Of a stretch of DNA of 64,000 bases, positions 30,015 to 40,622 are shown in pieces. Within the stretch, counting starts at the first letter, position 1. Every line of letters starts with the position of its first letter. The stretch lies in the NCBI RefSeq assembly GCF_023612095.1, contig NZ_CP086235.1, forward strand, positions 1,199,001 to 1,263,000, given 5' to 3'. This DNA is from Cytobacillus firmus. GTDB taxonomy: Bacteria > Bacillota > Bacilli > Bacillales > Cytobacillaceae. A program made the translations under genes and the position numbers. The notes under the pieces were generated by a model. That model did not search any database. It saw nothing but the letters and a program-made list of their open reading frames with translations, and was not told the DNA's origin.

Positions 30015-31790
30015 ATGTTTGGGCGAACGTATTTTTGCGGGGAAGTAACGGAAAGATCTATTGGAGAAAAAGTAAGCTTAAAAGGCTGGGTGCAAAAACG
30101 CCGGGATCTGGGCGGCCTGATTTTTGTCGATCTTCGTGATCGCACTGGCATCGTTCAGGTTGTATTCAATCCGGAAGTATCCCCTGAAGCTCTTGCAGCA
30201 GCTGAAAAGATCCGCAATGAATTCGTGCTGGATATAGAGGGAGAAGTAATTGCACGTGAAGATGGCACGATCAATGAGAATCTGAAAACAGGGCGCATTG
30301 AGATAAAAGCTGAAAAAGTTACAATCATAAATGAAGCAAAAACACCTCCTTTTGTTATTGGTGATAATGCAGATGTTTCCGAGGATGTCCGTCTTAAATA
30401 CCGCTATCTGGATTTGAGACGCCCGGTTATGTTTGATACCTTTAAAATGCGTCATCAAGTAACAAAAGCTATGAGGGATTTTCTTGACAGCGAAGGGTTT
30501 CTTGATGTAGAAACACCGATCCTAACGAAGAGCACCCCGGAAGGAGCCCGTGATTATTTAGTTCCAAGCCGTGTGCATCCGGGTGAATTCTATGCTCTTC
30601 CGCAATCCCCTCAAATCTTTAAGCAGTTATTAATGGTAGGCGGTATTGAACGCTATTACCAAATTGCACGTTGCTTCCGTGATGAAGACCTGCGTGCAGA
30701 CCGCCAGCCTGAATTTACTCAGGTCGACATCGAAATGAGCTTTATGAGCCAGGAAGAAATCATCGGCCTGATGGAAAACATGATGGAAAAGGTCATGAAA
30801 GAAGTAAAAGGCCTGGATGTCCAGCTTCCATTCCCGCGCATGACCTATCAGGAGGCGATGGACCGTTTTGGTTCTGATAAGCCGGATACACGCTTTGGGA
30901 TGGAATTAACGGATCTGTCGGAAATAGTGAAAGAGTCAAGCTTCAAGGTGTTTGCCGGAGCAGTAGCTTCCGGGGGCCAGGTTAAGGCCATTAATGTGAA
31001 AAATGGGGCAGGAAAGTATTCCCGAAAAGATATTGATGCTCTAACAGAGTTTGCAGCTGTATATGGTGCAAAAGGGCTTGCGTGGTTAAAAGCTGAAGAG
31101 GACGGATTAAAGGGGCCGATTGCCAAGTTTGTGACTGAAGATGAGCAAACATCATTCTACGCAGCTTTGTCAGTAGAACCAGGAGACTTGCTCCTCTTTG
31201 TTGCTGATAAGAAGAGTGTAGTCGCTGATGCACTTGGCGCTCTGCGATTAAAGCTCGGAAAAGAGCTTGAGCTGATTGATCAAAGCAAATTTAATTTCCT
31301 TTGGGTTACAGACTGGCCGCTTCTGGAGTACGATGAGGAAGAAGGCCGCTATTATGCAGCCCATCATCCTTTTACAATGCCTGCCAGAGAAGATTTAGAT
31401 CTTCTTGATAAGGATCCTGCTGGGGTCCGTGCACAAGCATATGACCTTGTGTTAAATGGCTACGAGCTTGGCGGCGGTTCATTGCGTATTTTCGAAAGAG
31501 ATATTCAGGAGAAAATGTTCAGTGTGCTCGGATTCTCAAAAGAGGAAGCTGTAGAACAGTTTGGATTCCTGCTTGAAGCATTTGAATACGGAACTCCTCC
31601 GCATGGTGGTATTGCCCTGGGATTGGACAGACTCGTAATGCTATTAGCCGGCAGAACAAACCTGAGGGATACAATTGCGTTTCCTAAAACTGCAAGTGCG
31701 AGCTGTGTGCTTACAGAAGCTCCCGGGGAAGTCAGCCAATCGCAGCTAAATGATTTGAATTTAGCACTTAATTTGAAAAAAAGTGAGTAA
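30015..31790 (+). CDS. aspS: Aspartyl-tRNA synthetase
   Basis: Class IIb synthetase, 591 aa: N-terminal OB anticodon domain ([26 protein letters not shown]), catalytic motif 2 ([20 protein letters not shown]), bacterial GAD insertion domain, and motif 3 ([13 protein letters not shown]). ATG 30015 follows CAGGAGGAATTAGT. It is cotranscribed with hisS. The Asp/Asn discrimination type cannot be fixed by eye. Confidence 0.98.
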   Translation: MFGRTYFCGEVTERSIGEKVSLKGWVQKRRDLGGLIFVDLRDRTGIVQVVFNPEVSPEALAAAEKIRNEFVLDIEGEVIAREDGTINENLKTGRIEIKAEKVTIINEAKTPPFVIGDNADVSEDVRLKYRYLDLRRPVMFDTFKMRHQVTKAMRDFLDSEGFLDVETPILTKSTPEGARDYLVPSRVHPGEFYALPQSPQIFKQLLMVGGIERYYQIARCFRDEDLRADRQPEFTQVDIEMSFMSQEEIIGLMENMMEKVMKEVKGLDVQLPFPRMTYQEAMDRFGSDKPDTRFGMELTDLSEIVKESSFKVFAGAVASGGQVKAINVKNGAGKYSRKDIDALTEFAAVYGAKGLAWLKAEEDGLKGPIAKFVTEDEQTSFYAALSVEPGDLLLFVADKKSVVADALGALRLKLGKELELIDQSKFNFLWVTDWPLLEYDEEEGRYYAAHHPFTMPAREDLDLLDKDPAGVRAQAYDLVLNGYELGGGSLRIFERDIQEKMFSVLGFSKEEAVEQFGFLLEAFEYGTPPHGGIALGLDRLVMLLAGRTNLRDTIAFPKTASASCVLTEAPGEVSQSQLNDLNLALNLKKSE

Positions 31791-31933
31791 TTTCCTATTT
31801 AATGGTTAATTTGCTGAAAAAATTTATTTTTCAGAAAGTTAAACCAGGAAGTTACTCCTGACTTTTAGGGAAACTTCCATATCTTAAGGAAGAAAATGGA
31901 TATATTTGTCCATATCACCTCCATTTCAGCAGC

Positions 31934-31962
31934 TTGAAAAAGACAAAATCGTGTGATATGAT
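31934..31962 (+). promoter_or_regulatory. Sigma-A promoter for 6S RNA
   Basis: TTGAAA (31934-31939), 17-base spacer, TATGAT (31957-31962), placed a few bases before the predicted 5' end of the 6S RNA. Confidence 0.7.
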
Positions 31963-31975
31963 CATATCAATAAAT

Positions 31976-32166
31976 AAAGAGTCCTGATGTGTTCGTTGTA
32001 AAACCTGAAATTTTGACCAACATTATTCCTTCGGGAGTCCGGAGTTTTCCAGCAGCGTAAATGCCTCATGGATGAGGACTTACAAACGCAGGAAACAGGA
32101 CACCCACCTGCTGAGTGCGGGTTCAAAACGAGGGCATCAACAGCGACGGCACGATTGGGACTCTTT
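31976..32166 (+). ncRNA. ssrS: 6S RNA (SsrS/BsrA type)
   Basis: 6S RNA binds sigma-A RNA polymerase by mimicking an open promoter. AAAGAGTCC at the 5' end (31976-31984) pairs exactly with GGACTCTTT at the 3' end (32158-32166), closing a rod of about 191 nt. The start AGTCCTGATGTGTTCGTTGT strongly recalls B. subtilis 6S-1, which also sits just after aspS. The centre contains the expected long imperfect hairpins. No protein-coding frame is convincing here. Confidence 0.88.
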
Positions 32167-32185
32167 AGTACATACGACGATAAAA

Positions 32186-32214
32186 ATCCATGCCAGCTCA
32201 GGCATGGATTTTTT
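32186..32214 (+). terminator. Terminator after 6S RNA
   Basis: ATCCATGCC-AGCTCA-GGCATGGAT followed by T6. The following gap to 32425 is AT-rich and shows no gene. Confidence 0.9.
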
Positions 32215-32425
32215 GTGTCTGTTTATTATGATCACTGCTAAGAAGATTAGTTTTAAATACGATAACGCTGTTAACACTATTGAAGATAAGTTTTGATTTT
32301 AGGTTAAAATGCTAATATCATTAATCCCATAGAACTACTTGCTTTAATATTAAAGTATGATATATTCATTATCGGGTATAAGATAAAACATGCTTATTAA
32401 ATAACATCTGATGGAGTTGATATAT

Positions 32426-33187
32426 ATGCTTCACCAATTTTCCAGAAATGAATTGGCTATTGGCAAAGAAGGCCTCGAAAAAATGAAAAATAGTACCGTT
32501 GCCGTACTGGGCATTGGAGGAGTTGGTTCCTTTGCAGCGGAAGCATTGGCGCGTTCCGGTGTTGGCCGGCTTGTGCTGGTTGATAAAGACGATGTTGATA
32601 TTACAAATGTGAACAGGCAGGTCATCGCTTTATTATCCACTGTCGGGAAACCAAAGGTGGATTTAATGAAAGACAGAATCAAGGATATCAATCCTGACTG
32701 TGAAGTTATTGCTTTGAAAATGTTTTATACGGAAGAAACTTATGAGCAATTCTTTGATTATGGTCTGGACTTTGTAGTTGATGCTTCCGATACAATTGCC
32801 TATAAAATTCATCTAATAAAAGAATGCTTGAATAGAGGAATTCCAATGATCTCAAGTATGGGTGCTGCAAATAAGATGGATCCAACCAGGTTCCAGATTG
32901 CTGATATCTTTAAAACTCATACCGACCCGATTGCTAAGGTTATCCGCACGCGCCTGAGAAAAGAAGGAATCAGAAAAGGCGTTCCGGTAGTATTTTCCGA
33001 TGAAAGCCCGATCGTAATCCGGGAAGATGTCCGAAAAACAGTTGGAAAAGATGATGCTGAAATCAGAAAGGCCAAAATGCCGCCATCTTCTAACGCATTT
33101 GTTCCTTCTGTTGCTGGTTTAATCATGGCCAGCTATGTAAACAGAGAACTTCTAAGCGATATAAAAATTGCACGTGTAAATGACTGA
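32426..33187 (+). CDS. tcdA: tRNA threonylcarbamoyladenosine dehydratase (TcdA/YrvM)
   Basis: ThiF/E1-like ATP-dependent enzyme that cyclises t6A37 to ct6A in tRNA. The nucleotide-binding motif VLGIGGVGSFAAEALARSG (about residues 28-46) and LVDKDDVDITNVNRQ are visible, then DASDTIAYK and the C-terminal SVAGLIMASYV. ATG 32426 (MLHQFSRNELAIG) lies 9 bases after GGAG. It follows the 6S RNA, as yrvM does in B. subtilis. Confidence 0.93.
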   Translation: MLHQFSRNELAIGKEGLEKMKNSTVAVLGIGGVGSFAAEALARSGVGRLVLVDKDDVDITNVNRQVIALLSTVGKPKVDLMKDRIKDINPDCEVIALKMFYTEETYEQFFDYGLDFVVDASDTIAYKIHLIKECLNRGIPMISSMGAANKMDPTRFQIADIFKTHTDPIAKVIRTRLRKEGIRKGVPVVFSDESPIVIREDVRKTVGKDDAEIRKAKMPPSSNAFVPSVAGLIMASYVNRELLSDIKIARVND

Positions 33188-33193
33188 AAAGAG

Positions 33194-33219
33194 ACCGGCC
33201 TTCAGCAGGCCGGTTTTTG
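33194..33219 (+). terminator. Terminator after tcdA
   Basis: ACCGGCC-TTCAGCA-GGCCGGT followed by T4G, 7 bases after the stop. The convergent RsfA-like gene ends at 33249. Confidence 0.88.
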
Positions 33220-33248
33220 CGCGTTTAAATGTCCTGAAATTCCTGCAG

Positions 33249-33767
33249 TTAATGAACTGCTCTTTTCTCTTCTATGCTGTCATTCTTCAGTAGCTGGTCT
33301 GCTTCTTTCAGGATGCATGCCATTTCCTCATATTGCAAAAGGTGATTTTTATATTCCGCTTCTTTTTCATTCAACTTTTTAATTAACTGCTCATATTGAA
33401 GCTTTAAGTGAACTTGTTCTTCGTGCAGACGTTTATTTTCCTTCATTTGCTCTGGGTTAGGCTTTGTCTTGGCATAGTTTTTTAAAAAGTGTATGACTTG
33501 AGCCAAATTGGCTGGCGGAGCAGTATCAGGAGTTTCAGGTGTTTGAGTGCCAGCAGTATTCCTTGAGCTTTTTTCTGATCCATGATCTTCTCTTTTTGTA
33601 ATGACCATGTTCCATCGATATTGACAGGCTGAAACCGTACGTCCGAGCTCTGTACTAGCCTTCTTAAAGGCTGATGCTTTTGAATCGCCATTTGATGTGT
33701 ATTCAAGTACTGTCTCTTCGAGTAATTGATCCTCTTCCGGCTTCCATAAGTCTTTCCGTTCCTTCAT
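33249..33767 (-). CDS. RsfA-family transcriptional regulator
   Basis: 172 aa, with an N-terminal Myb/SANT-like domain (LWKPEEDQLLEETVLEYTSNG then ASTELGRTVSACQYRWNMVI), a linker, and a C-terminal coiled coil (KLQYEQLIKKLNEKEAEYKNHL). This arrangement is the RsfA family; B. subtilis RsfA fine-tunes prespore sigma-F genes. ATG at 33767 (MKERKDLWKPEED) lies 7 bases after GAGGTGAT. Which paralogue it is cannot be told from sequence alone. Confidence 0.85.
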   Translation of the reverse strand: MKERKDLWKPEEDQLLEETVLEYTSNGDSKASAFKKASTELGRTVSACQYRWNMVITKREDHGSEKSSRNTAGTQTPETPDTAPPANLAQVIHFLKNYAKTKPNPEQMKENKRLHEEQVHLKLQYEQLIKKLNEKEAEYKNHLLQYEEMACILKEADQLLKNDSIEEKRAVH

Positions 33768-33950
33768 TTCTTTGATCACCTCGAAAATACGATTGTTATT
33801 GTTAGGCTTATCGTCACCTTAATAGATGAAAATATTCCATTCTCAGCCCGTGAAAGGTAAAATAGCAAGGAGCAAATCTAATTTAGATCCCGGCCTTAAA
33901 GATGTCTGCAAAACGGACAAAACATTATTATCTGGGAGGAGGATGAATAC

Positions 33951-34892
33951 ATGGATACTTTTGTAGAAATACAGGAAGTGACAAAAGTGATAAAAGGAAA
34001 AACAATAATTGATTCTGTCAGCTTTGACGTGAAAAAGGGAGAGGTATTCGGTTTCCTTGGCCCAAACGGTGCAGGTAAAACCACCACTATTCGAATGCTG
34101 GTGGGCTTGATCGGCATTACTTCCGGGGACATAAAGATTCTTGGCAGCAGCATTAAAACAGATTTCGAAAAAGCGGTTTCCCATATTGGAGCTATTGTAG
34201 AGAATCCTGAGATGTATAAGTTTTTGTCAGGTTATCAAAATCTCATCCATTATGCACGAATGTCAAAAGGAGTGACAAAGGAGAAAATTGATGAGATTGT
34301 CGAGCTGGTAGGTCTGACTGATCGTATTCATGATAAAGTGAGGACATACTCGCTTGGAATGAGGCAGAGACTTGGTCTGGCGCAGTGTCTTTTGCATGAT
34401 CCCAAAATCCTCATTCTGGATGAGCCTACGAATGGGCTTGATCCGGCAGGCATCAGGGAGATTCGGGATCATCTGAGGATGCTTGCGAGAGACAGAGAAA
34501 TGGCTGTCATTGTTTCAAGCCATTTATTATCTGAAATGGAAATGATGTGCGACAGAATCGGCATTATTCAAAACGGGAAGTTGATTGATGTTCAGCACAT
34601 CAGTGATTTTGTACAGGGAAAAGAAAAAGTGTATGAAATGGAAGTGGATGACCCTGATATAGCAGAAAGAATGTTAAAAAGTATATACCCCGAATTACCT
34701 ATACAGACCACTGAAAACAGCGTGATTCTTCCGCTCGTCCGTGAACGCATTCCTGAGATGGTAAAGGAGCTGGTCCGGAAAGATATTAATATTTTTGCTG
34801 TCCGTGAAGTAACCAAAACATTGGAAGATCGCTTCCTGGAAGTTACTGAGTACAAGGGAGGTGCCGAACATGCCCGGACTGATTCAAAATGA
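33951..34892 (+). CDS. ABC transporter ATP-binding protein
   Basis: 313-residue ATPase of the CcmA/bacitracin-type (BcrA-like) family: Walker A LGPNGAGKTTT, signature YSLGMRQRL and Walker B ILILDEPTNGLDP, with the C-terminal extension common in that family. ATG 33951 follows GGGAGGAGGATG. It overlaps the downstream permease gene by 23 bases and forms an exporter with it. The substrate is unknown; antibiotic resistance or membrane maintenance are family possibilities only. Confidence 0.93.
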   Translation: MDTFVEIQEVTKVIKGKTIIDSVSFDVKKGEVFGFLGPNGAGKTTTIRMLVGLIGITSGDIKILGSSIKTDFEKAVSHIGAIVENPEMYKFLSGYQNLIHYARMSKGVTKEKIDEIVELVGLTDRIHDKVRTYSLGMRQRLGLAQCLLHDPKILILDEPTNGLDPAGIREIRDHLRMLARDREMAVIVSSHLLSEMEMMCDRIGIIQNGKLIDVQHISDFVQGKEKVYEMEVDDPDIAERMLKSIYPELPIQTTENSVILPLVRERIPEMVKELVRKDINIFAVREVTKTLEDRFLEVTEYKGGAEHARTDSK

Positions 34893-35829
34893 ATGGATGA
34901 AGATTTTTAGGCGCCCGGGGACTTTTGTCATGATTGGACTGCTTTTAATCATGACGACTGTTGCAGGCGCTTTTATAAAATATCAGGAAAGCGGTGGGAC
35001 GGTCCCGGATAATACGGAATGGAAAAGGGGCTTGCAGACTCAAAACGAAAGCTATCAAAAACAGCTTGAAGAGATGGGAGAAACGGTTCCCAGAGATATG
35101 AAGGAACAGTATCTGAGGGAGATTGCCCTTAATGAATACCGAATCCAGCATGATATTTCACCGAATGAGGAATACTCTGTCTGGGGATTTGTATCCGATA
35201 CCTCACAGCTGATTGAATTTGCCGGCCTTTTTACCATCATCATTGCCGGAGGGATTGTGGCAAATGAGTTTAGCTGGGGAACCATCAAACTTCTTTTGAT
35301 TAGGCCTATCAAAAGAGTGAAAATCCTCGGAGCAAAGTATATTACCGTGATTTTATTCGGTCTGATGCTGCTGGCCGTCCTCTTCGGATATTCAGCACTT
35401 CTGGGCGGTCTCCTCTTTGGATTCCCTGAAAAAGTAGTTCCTTATTTATATTATTACAATGGGACAGTGGAAGAGCAAAGCATGGGACTTCATCTGATAG
35501 CTTATTATGGCCTTAAATCCATAAATATGCTTATGCTTGCAACCATGGCTTTTATGATTTCGGCAGTTTTCAGGAATAGCTCTCTGGCAATAGGACTTTC
35601 GCTGTTTCTGATGTTTATGGGAGGACAAGTCACAAGACTGATAGCCATGAAGTATGATTGGGCAAAGTACAGCCTTTTTGCCAATACAGATCTTCTTCAA
35701 TATTTTGAGGGAGTGCCAATGGTTCAGGGAATGACACTTGGATTTTCGATCATGATTATTTTTATCTACTTCCTGCTTTTCCAGGTGCTTGCATTTTATG
35801 TATTTAATAAAAGAGATGTTTCTGCTTAG
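34870..35829 (+). CDS. ABC transporter permease (ABC-2 type)
   Basis: A 319-residue membrane partner of the preceding ATPase. It has one N-terminal helix (TFVMIGLLLIMTTVAGAFI), an extracytoplasmic segment of about 100 residues, then five further helices, with EFSWGTIKLLLIRPIKRVKIL, the ABC2_membrane hallmark, near residue 137. ATG 34870 lies 6 bases after AAGGGAGGTG. A terminator follows at 35841. Confidence 0.9.
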   Translation: MPGLIQNEWMKIFRRPGTFVMIGLLLIMTTVAGAFIKYQESGGTVPDNTEWKRGLQTQNESYQKQLEEMGETVPRDMKEQYLREIALNEYRIQHDISPNEEYSVWGFVSDTSQLIEFAGLFTIIIAGGIVANEFSWGTIKLLLIRPIKRVKILGAKYITVILFGLMLLAVLFGYSALLGGLLFGFPEKVVPYLYYYNGTVEEQSMGLHLIAYYGLKSINMLMLATMAFMISAVFRNSSLAIGLSLFLMFMGGQVTRLIAMKYDWAKYSLFANTDLLQYFEGVPMVQGMTLGFSIMIIFIYFLLFQVLAFYVFNKRDVSA

Positions 35830-35840
35830 TAAATAAGAGA

Positions 35841-35865
35841 AGGTCTGGCATCGCTGCCAGACCTT
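35841..35865. terminator. Bidirectional hairpin terminator between ABC permease and rarA
   Basis: AGGTCTGGCA-TCGC-TGCCAGACCT, a 10-bp perfect stem followed by TTTT. It lies between convergent genes, 11 bases after the permease stop and 4 before the rarA stop. Confidence 0.88.
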
Positions 35866-35868
35866 TTG

Positions 35869-37134
35869 CTATTTACGGAGTTTTTCATAAATCGATGCTA
35901 ATGCCTGTTCAAATTTGCCTGTTTTCTTAGGCTGATAGTATACCTTGTTTTTTATTCTGTCCGGTAAGTACTGCTGTTTGACCCAGCCTGTTTCGTAATC
36001 GTGAGGGTACAGATAGCCGGTGCCTCTTCCAAGCTCTGTGGCTCCTTTGTAGTGGGCGTCCTTCAAATGATCGGGGACTTCACCGCTTTTGCCTGCCCGA
36101 ATGTCTGCAATGGCAGAATCCAAAGCTTTGTATGCAGAATTGGATTTTGGAGATAAGCAAAGCTCTATGACCGCATTTGCAAGCGGTATCCTTGCTTCCG
36201 GAAATCCAATTCTTTCGGCTGTTTCAACGGCTGCGAGAGTTCTGGCTCCGGCTTGGGGTGATGCAAGGCCGATATCTTCATAGGCAATAACCAGCAGTCT
36301 TCTGCTTATACTCTGCAGATCGCCTGCTTCAATTAATCTGCCCAAATAGTGAAGCGCAGCATTTACGTCGCTTCCGCGGATAGACTTTTGAAAACCGGAT
36401 AATACATCGTAATGGGCATCCCCATCTTTATCGTGTGTAAAGCTTTTGCGCTGAATGCATTCCTCGGCAACAGACAAGTCAATTTTAATGATGCCTTCTT
36501 CATCCTCTTTTGTTGAAAGTACAGCCAGTTCCAAGGCATTAAGGGAGCTTCTGACATCGCCATTCGAAGCAGTGGCCAGATGAGTTAGAGCTTCTTCGGT
36601 AACATCGGTTTGTTTATTGCCAAGGCCCCGTTCCTTATCCTGCAAGGCTCTTGCCAGTGCTTTTTTAATTTCATCTGCAGACAGAGACTTCAGTTCGAAA
36701 ATTTGACACCGGCTTCTGATCGCAGGATTTATTGCATGATATGGGTTGCTGGTTGTGGCGCCAATTAAAGTGATGCTGCCATTTTCCAGATAGGGAAGCA
36801 GAAAGTCCTGTTTGCCTTTATCAAGCCTATGGACTTCATCCAGAAGCAGAATGACCTTACCCGACATTTTTGCCTCTGCCGCTACCACTTCCATATCTTT
36901 TTTATTATTAGTCACTGCATTTAAAGTGCGGAAAGCATATTTGGTGCTTCCAGCAATGGCACTTGCAATCGACGTCTTGCCTATGCCTGGAGGCCCGTAC
37001 AGAATCATCGATGAGAGCTGCTTAGCCTGCACCATGCGATAAATAATTTTTCCTTCTGAAACAAGATGCTCCTGGCCGATGATTTCATCTATCGTTCTCG
37101 GCCTCATCCGGAATGCAAGAGGTTTAATGTTCAA
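35869..37134 (-). CDS. rarA: Replication-associated recombination protein RarA (MgsA/YrvN)
   Basis: AAA+ ATPase acting at stalled replication forks, 421 aa. Walker A is LYGPPGIGKTSIA (about residue 46), Walker B LLLDEVHRLDKGKQDFLLP, sensor 1 GATTSNPYHAINPAIRSRCQI, and the C-terminal tetramerisation domain includes AYEDIGLASPQA. TTG 37134 (MNIKPLAFRMRPRTIDEIIGQEHL) was chosen because it matches the family N-terminus and follows GGAGTGAT; an in-frame ATG further upstream has no such site. Confidence 0.95.
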   Translation of the reverse strand: MNIKPLAFRMRPRTIDEIIGQEHLVSEGKIIYRMVQAKQLSSMILYGPPGIGKTSIASAIAGSTKYAFRTLNAVTNNKKDMEVVAAEAKMSGKVILLLDEVHRLDKGKQDFLLPYLENGSITLIGATTSNPYHAINPAIRSRCQIFELKSLSADEIKKALARALQDKERGLGNKQTDVTEEALTHLATASNGDVRSSLNALELAVLSTKEDEEGIIKIDLSVAEECIQRKSFTHDKDGDAHYDVLSGFQKSIRGSDVNAALHYLGRLIEAGDLQSISRRLLVIAYEDIGLASPQAGARTLAAVETAERIGFPEARIPLANAVIELCLSPKSNSAYKALDSAIADIRAGKSGEVPDHLKDAHYKGATELGRGTGYLYPHDYETGWVKQQYLPDRIKNKVYYQPKKTGKFEQALASIYEKLRK

Positions 37135-37519
37135 AGTTATCACTCCAGCCTTTTGCCGGCAGTTTGCAGTCTGCCTATCAATTTTCAGCAAAGCTTCCGC
37201 TTTCTATTTAAGATACCATAACATTTCCTGCTGTAAAATCAATTAGACCGCCATTGCAAGCGTACGGGATTCAATCCCTCGCGCACCTTTTCTCCGTGAA
37301 ATATGCTATAATGTCAAAAGTCTATAATCTTAGTAAGGATTTAACATTTCATATATAATGAAGCCGATTATTTTAAGGGAATTCGGCAGCCAGGCGAATT
37401 GCCGGGGCAGCTTTACTGTATTGTGAAGCTTTAATTGACCGTTTTTTGGAAAAGCTTAATAGAAAAGGATAAATCGTTGCGATTAAAATGCTCTAAGAAA
37501 AGGATAGAGGTGCAAGCTG
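37135..37519. other. Intergenic region between divergent rarA and cymR
   Basis: 385 bases with no convincing gene. Two TATAAT hexamers (37307-37312 and about 37324) could be -10 boxes toward cymR, but no good -35 sits at 17 bases. A short palindrome GGGATTCAATCCC and a CAGCTTTACTG...GTGAAGCTTT repeat are present. No known riboswitch is recognised. Confidence 0.35.
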
Positions 37520-37939
37520 ATGAAAATATCTACTAAAGGCCGTTATGGTTTAACTATAATGATTGAATTAGCTAAAAAGCATGGGGAAGGTCCCACTTCA
37601 TTAAAATCGATTGCCCAGACCAATGACCTGTCTGAGCACTATCTGGAGCAGCTTATTGCTCCGCTTCGGAACGCCGGGCTTGTTAAAAGCATCCGCGGTG
37701 CATACGGCGGATATATTTTAGGCAATGAGCCGGCAAAGATTACCGCCGGGGATATCATCAGAGTTCTGGAAGGACCGATCAGTCCAGTGGAAGGAATTGA
37801 AGATGAGGAGCCTGCAAAGAGGGAACTGTGGATGCGAATTCGTGATGCAGTGAAAGATGTGCTTGATAACACAACGCTAGAAGATCTTGCCAGCCATACA
37901 GATACCGGAGAATCGGATGCTTATATGTTTTATATTTAG
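37520..37939 (+). CDS. cymR: Rrf2-family repressor CymR
   Basis: 139 aa, winged-helix regulator of cysteine metabolism; with CysK it represses sulfur genes in B. subtilis. The N-terminus MKISTKGRYGLTIMIELAKK and recognition helix LSEHYLEQLIAPLRNAGLVKSIRGAYGGY are typical. No Fe-S cysteines are present, which separates it from IscR. ATG 37520 follows GATAGAGGTGCAAGCTG. The cysteine desulfurase gene follows after 68 bases, as in B. subtilis. Confidence 0.92.
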   Translation: MKISTKGRYGLTIMIELAKKHGEGPTSLKSIAQTNDLSEHYLEQLIAPLRNAGLVKSIRGAYGGYILGNEPAKITAGDIIRVLEGPISPVEGIEDEEPAKRELWMRIRDAVKDVLDNTTLEDLASHTDTGESDAYMFYI

Positions 37940-38007
37940 GCCTTAATCATAGAATAATTTTCGTGGGAAATACAAGCAGCAGGATGAAATGAAGTAGGTG
38001 AACTAAT

Positions 38008-39150
38008 TTGGAAAGAATATACCTTGACCATGCAGCGACTTCGCCAATGCATCCGGAAGTGATTGAACGGATGACTGAAGTCATGAAATCTGAATATGGA
38101 AATCCCTCAAGCATCCATTATTTCGGGAGGAGTGCACGCCACATTGTCGATGAAGCAAGATCTGCTTTAGCAAACAGTATTGGTGCAAAAGCCAATGATA
38201 TTATTTTTACAGGCGGCGGAACAGAAGCTGATAATCATGCGATTTTTGGAACGGCTGAATCCTGCCGCCATAGGGGCAAACACATTATCACAACTCAAAT
38301 TGAACATCATGCGGTTTTGCATGCATGTGAGGAGCTTGAAAGACAGGGGTTTGAGGTAACGTATTTGCCTGTTGATCCAAATGGGCGTGTTTCGGTAAAG
38401 GACGTTGAAGATGCTTTGCGCGAGGATACAATACTCGTAACGATCATGTACGGAAATAATGAAATAGGGGCTCTTCAGCCGATTAAGGAAATAGGCGGGT
38501 TATTGGCAGAGCATCCTGCCAAATTCCATACTGATGCTGTTCAGGCATATGGGCTTGAAAAAATTGATGTGCAGGAATTGAGAGTGGATTTGCTTTCCGT
38601 CTCCGCCCATAAAATAAATGGCCCAAAAGGGATCGGATTTTTATATGCCCATCCTGATGTGAAGCTTTCTTCACGGCTATTTGGCGGTGAACAAGAAAGG
38701 AAGCGCCGGGCAGGAACGGAAAATGTTCCTTCTATTGCAGGCTTCCAGGAGGCTGTCCGGATCACTCAGAAGGAGATGGAAGCTAAGCGGGAAGAACTGC
38801 ATTCTTTTAAGATGCTGTTCATGGATAAACTGAAACAGGAAGATGCTGTTTTTGAACTGAACGGATTGCTTGATTATTCCCTTCCTCATGTTTTAAACTT
38901 AAGCTTTCCCGGAACAAATGTTGAAGCCATGCTGGTTAACCTTGATTTGGCTGGAATAGCAGCATCAAGCGGATCGGCCTGTACTGCAGGCTCCATCGAT
39001 CCATCCCACGTCCTTGTCAGCATGTTTGGAAAAGGTTCAGACAAACTGCAAAATTCCATCCGTTTCAGCTTCGGTCTCTTTAATACAAAAGAACAAGTCG
39101 AACAAGCAGCAGAACAAACAGCTAAAATCGTGAAACGGCTGGCTAAATAG
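38008..39150 (+). CDS. Cysteine desulfurase (IscS/NifS-type, YrvO-like)
   Basis: PLP enzyme of 380 aa that takes sulfur from cysteine and, by position, supplies MnmA for 2-thiouridine in tRNA. The N-terminus ERIYLDHAATSPMHPEV, the PLP lysine in SVSAHKINGPKGIGFLY and the catalytic cysteine in SSGSACTAGSIDPSHVL are visible. TTG 38008 follows TAGGTGAACTAA. mnmA lies 241 bases downstream, with a repeat element between them. Confidence 0.95.
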   Translation: MERIYLDHAATSPMHPEVIERMTEVMKSEYGNPSSIHYFGRSARHIVDEARSALANSIGAKANDIIFTGGGTEADNHAIFGTAESCRHRGKHIITTQIEHHAVLHACEELERQGFEVTYLPVDPNGRVSVKDVEDALREDTILVTIMYGNNEIGALQPIKEIGGLLAEHPAKFHTDAVQAYGLEKIDVQELRVDLLSVSAHKINGPKGIGFLYAHPDVKLSSRLFGGEQERKRRAGTENVPSIAGFQEAVRITQKEMEAKREELHSFKMLFMDKLKQEDAVFELNGLLDYSLPHVLNLSFPGTNVEAMLVNLDLAGIAASSGSACTAGSIDPSHVLVSMFGKGSDKLQNSIRFSFGLFNTKEQVEQAAEQTAKIVKRLAK

Positions 39151-39232
39151 ATTAAGATATTGGAAACATGCATTAGGATGAACATGATTCTTAAGAAATT
39201 GCTTTTAATTTGTCACTAAGTTTTTACACTGA

Positions 39233-39355
39233 GTTGATTGGAGCGGAGGGCACTTGACTCCTGCGGGAAGTGAGAGAAGTGCGAGACCCCACAGGCGGAG
39301 CCGAGGAGGCTCGCATCTCTCCCGCGGAAAGCAAGTGTCCGCAGCGGAAATCAAC
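39233..39355 (+). repeat. Structured intergenic repeat, copy B
   Basis: 123 bp from GTTGATTGGAGCGGAG to GCGGAAATCAAC, the same termini as the copies at 23001 and 50635. Internal complementary arms are GGGCACTTG/CAAGTGTCC and TGCGAG/CTCGCA with GAGAGA/TCTCTC. Where copy C has GGTGAG/CTCACC, this copy has TGCGAG/CTCGCA, a paired change. It fills most of the gap between the desulfurase gene and mnmA. Confidence 0.85.
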
Positions 39356-39391
39356 GGACAGAATTATGAGTGAGGAATAGAGGTGAAATAG

Positions 39392-40507
<1,116 letters not shown>

Positions 40508-40517
40508 GAAAAGACGG

Positions 40518-40548
40518 ACCCCGATTCCTATCAAAGGATCGGGGTTTT
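40518..40548 (+). terminator. Terminator after mnmA
   Basis: ACCCCGAT and ATCGGGGT with an extra CCT/AGG pairing inside, followed by TTTTAT, 11 bases after the stop. Confidence 0.88.
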
Positions 40549-40622
40549 ATTACGGGAATAGAAGGCAGCGGAAAAGGTGAATTCAAATATGCTATACTTT
40601 GATTTGAATGGAGTGATGAATA

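Noticed and set aside
32072..32296. 74-codon open frame after aspS
   Set aside because: It lies over the 3' half of the 6S RNA and its terminator and has no coding signs.
39151..39391. Idea that the GC-rich sequence before mnmA is a riboswitch
   Set aside because: The same core occurs upstream of relA and mltG, so it is a dispersed repeat and not a gene-specific metabolite sensor.
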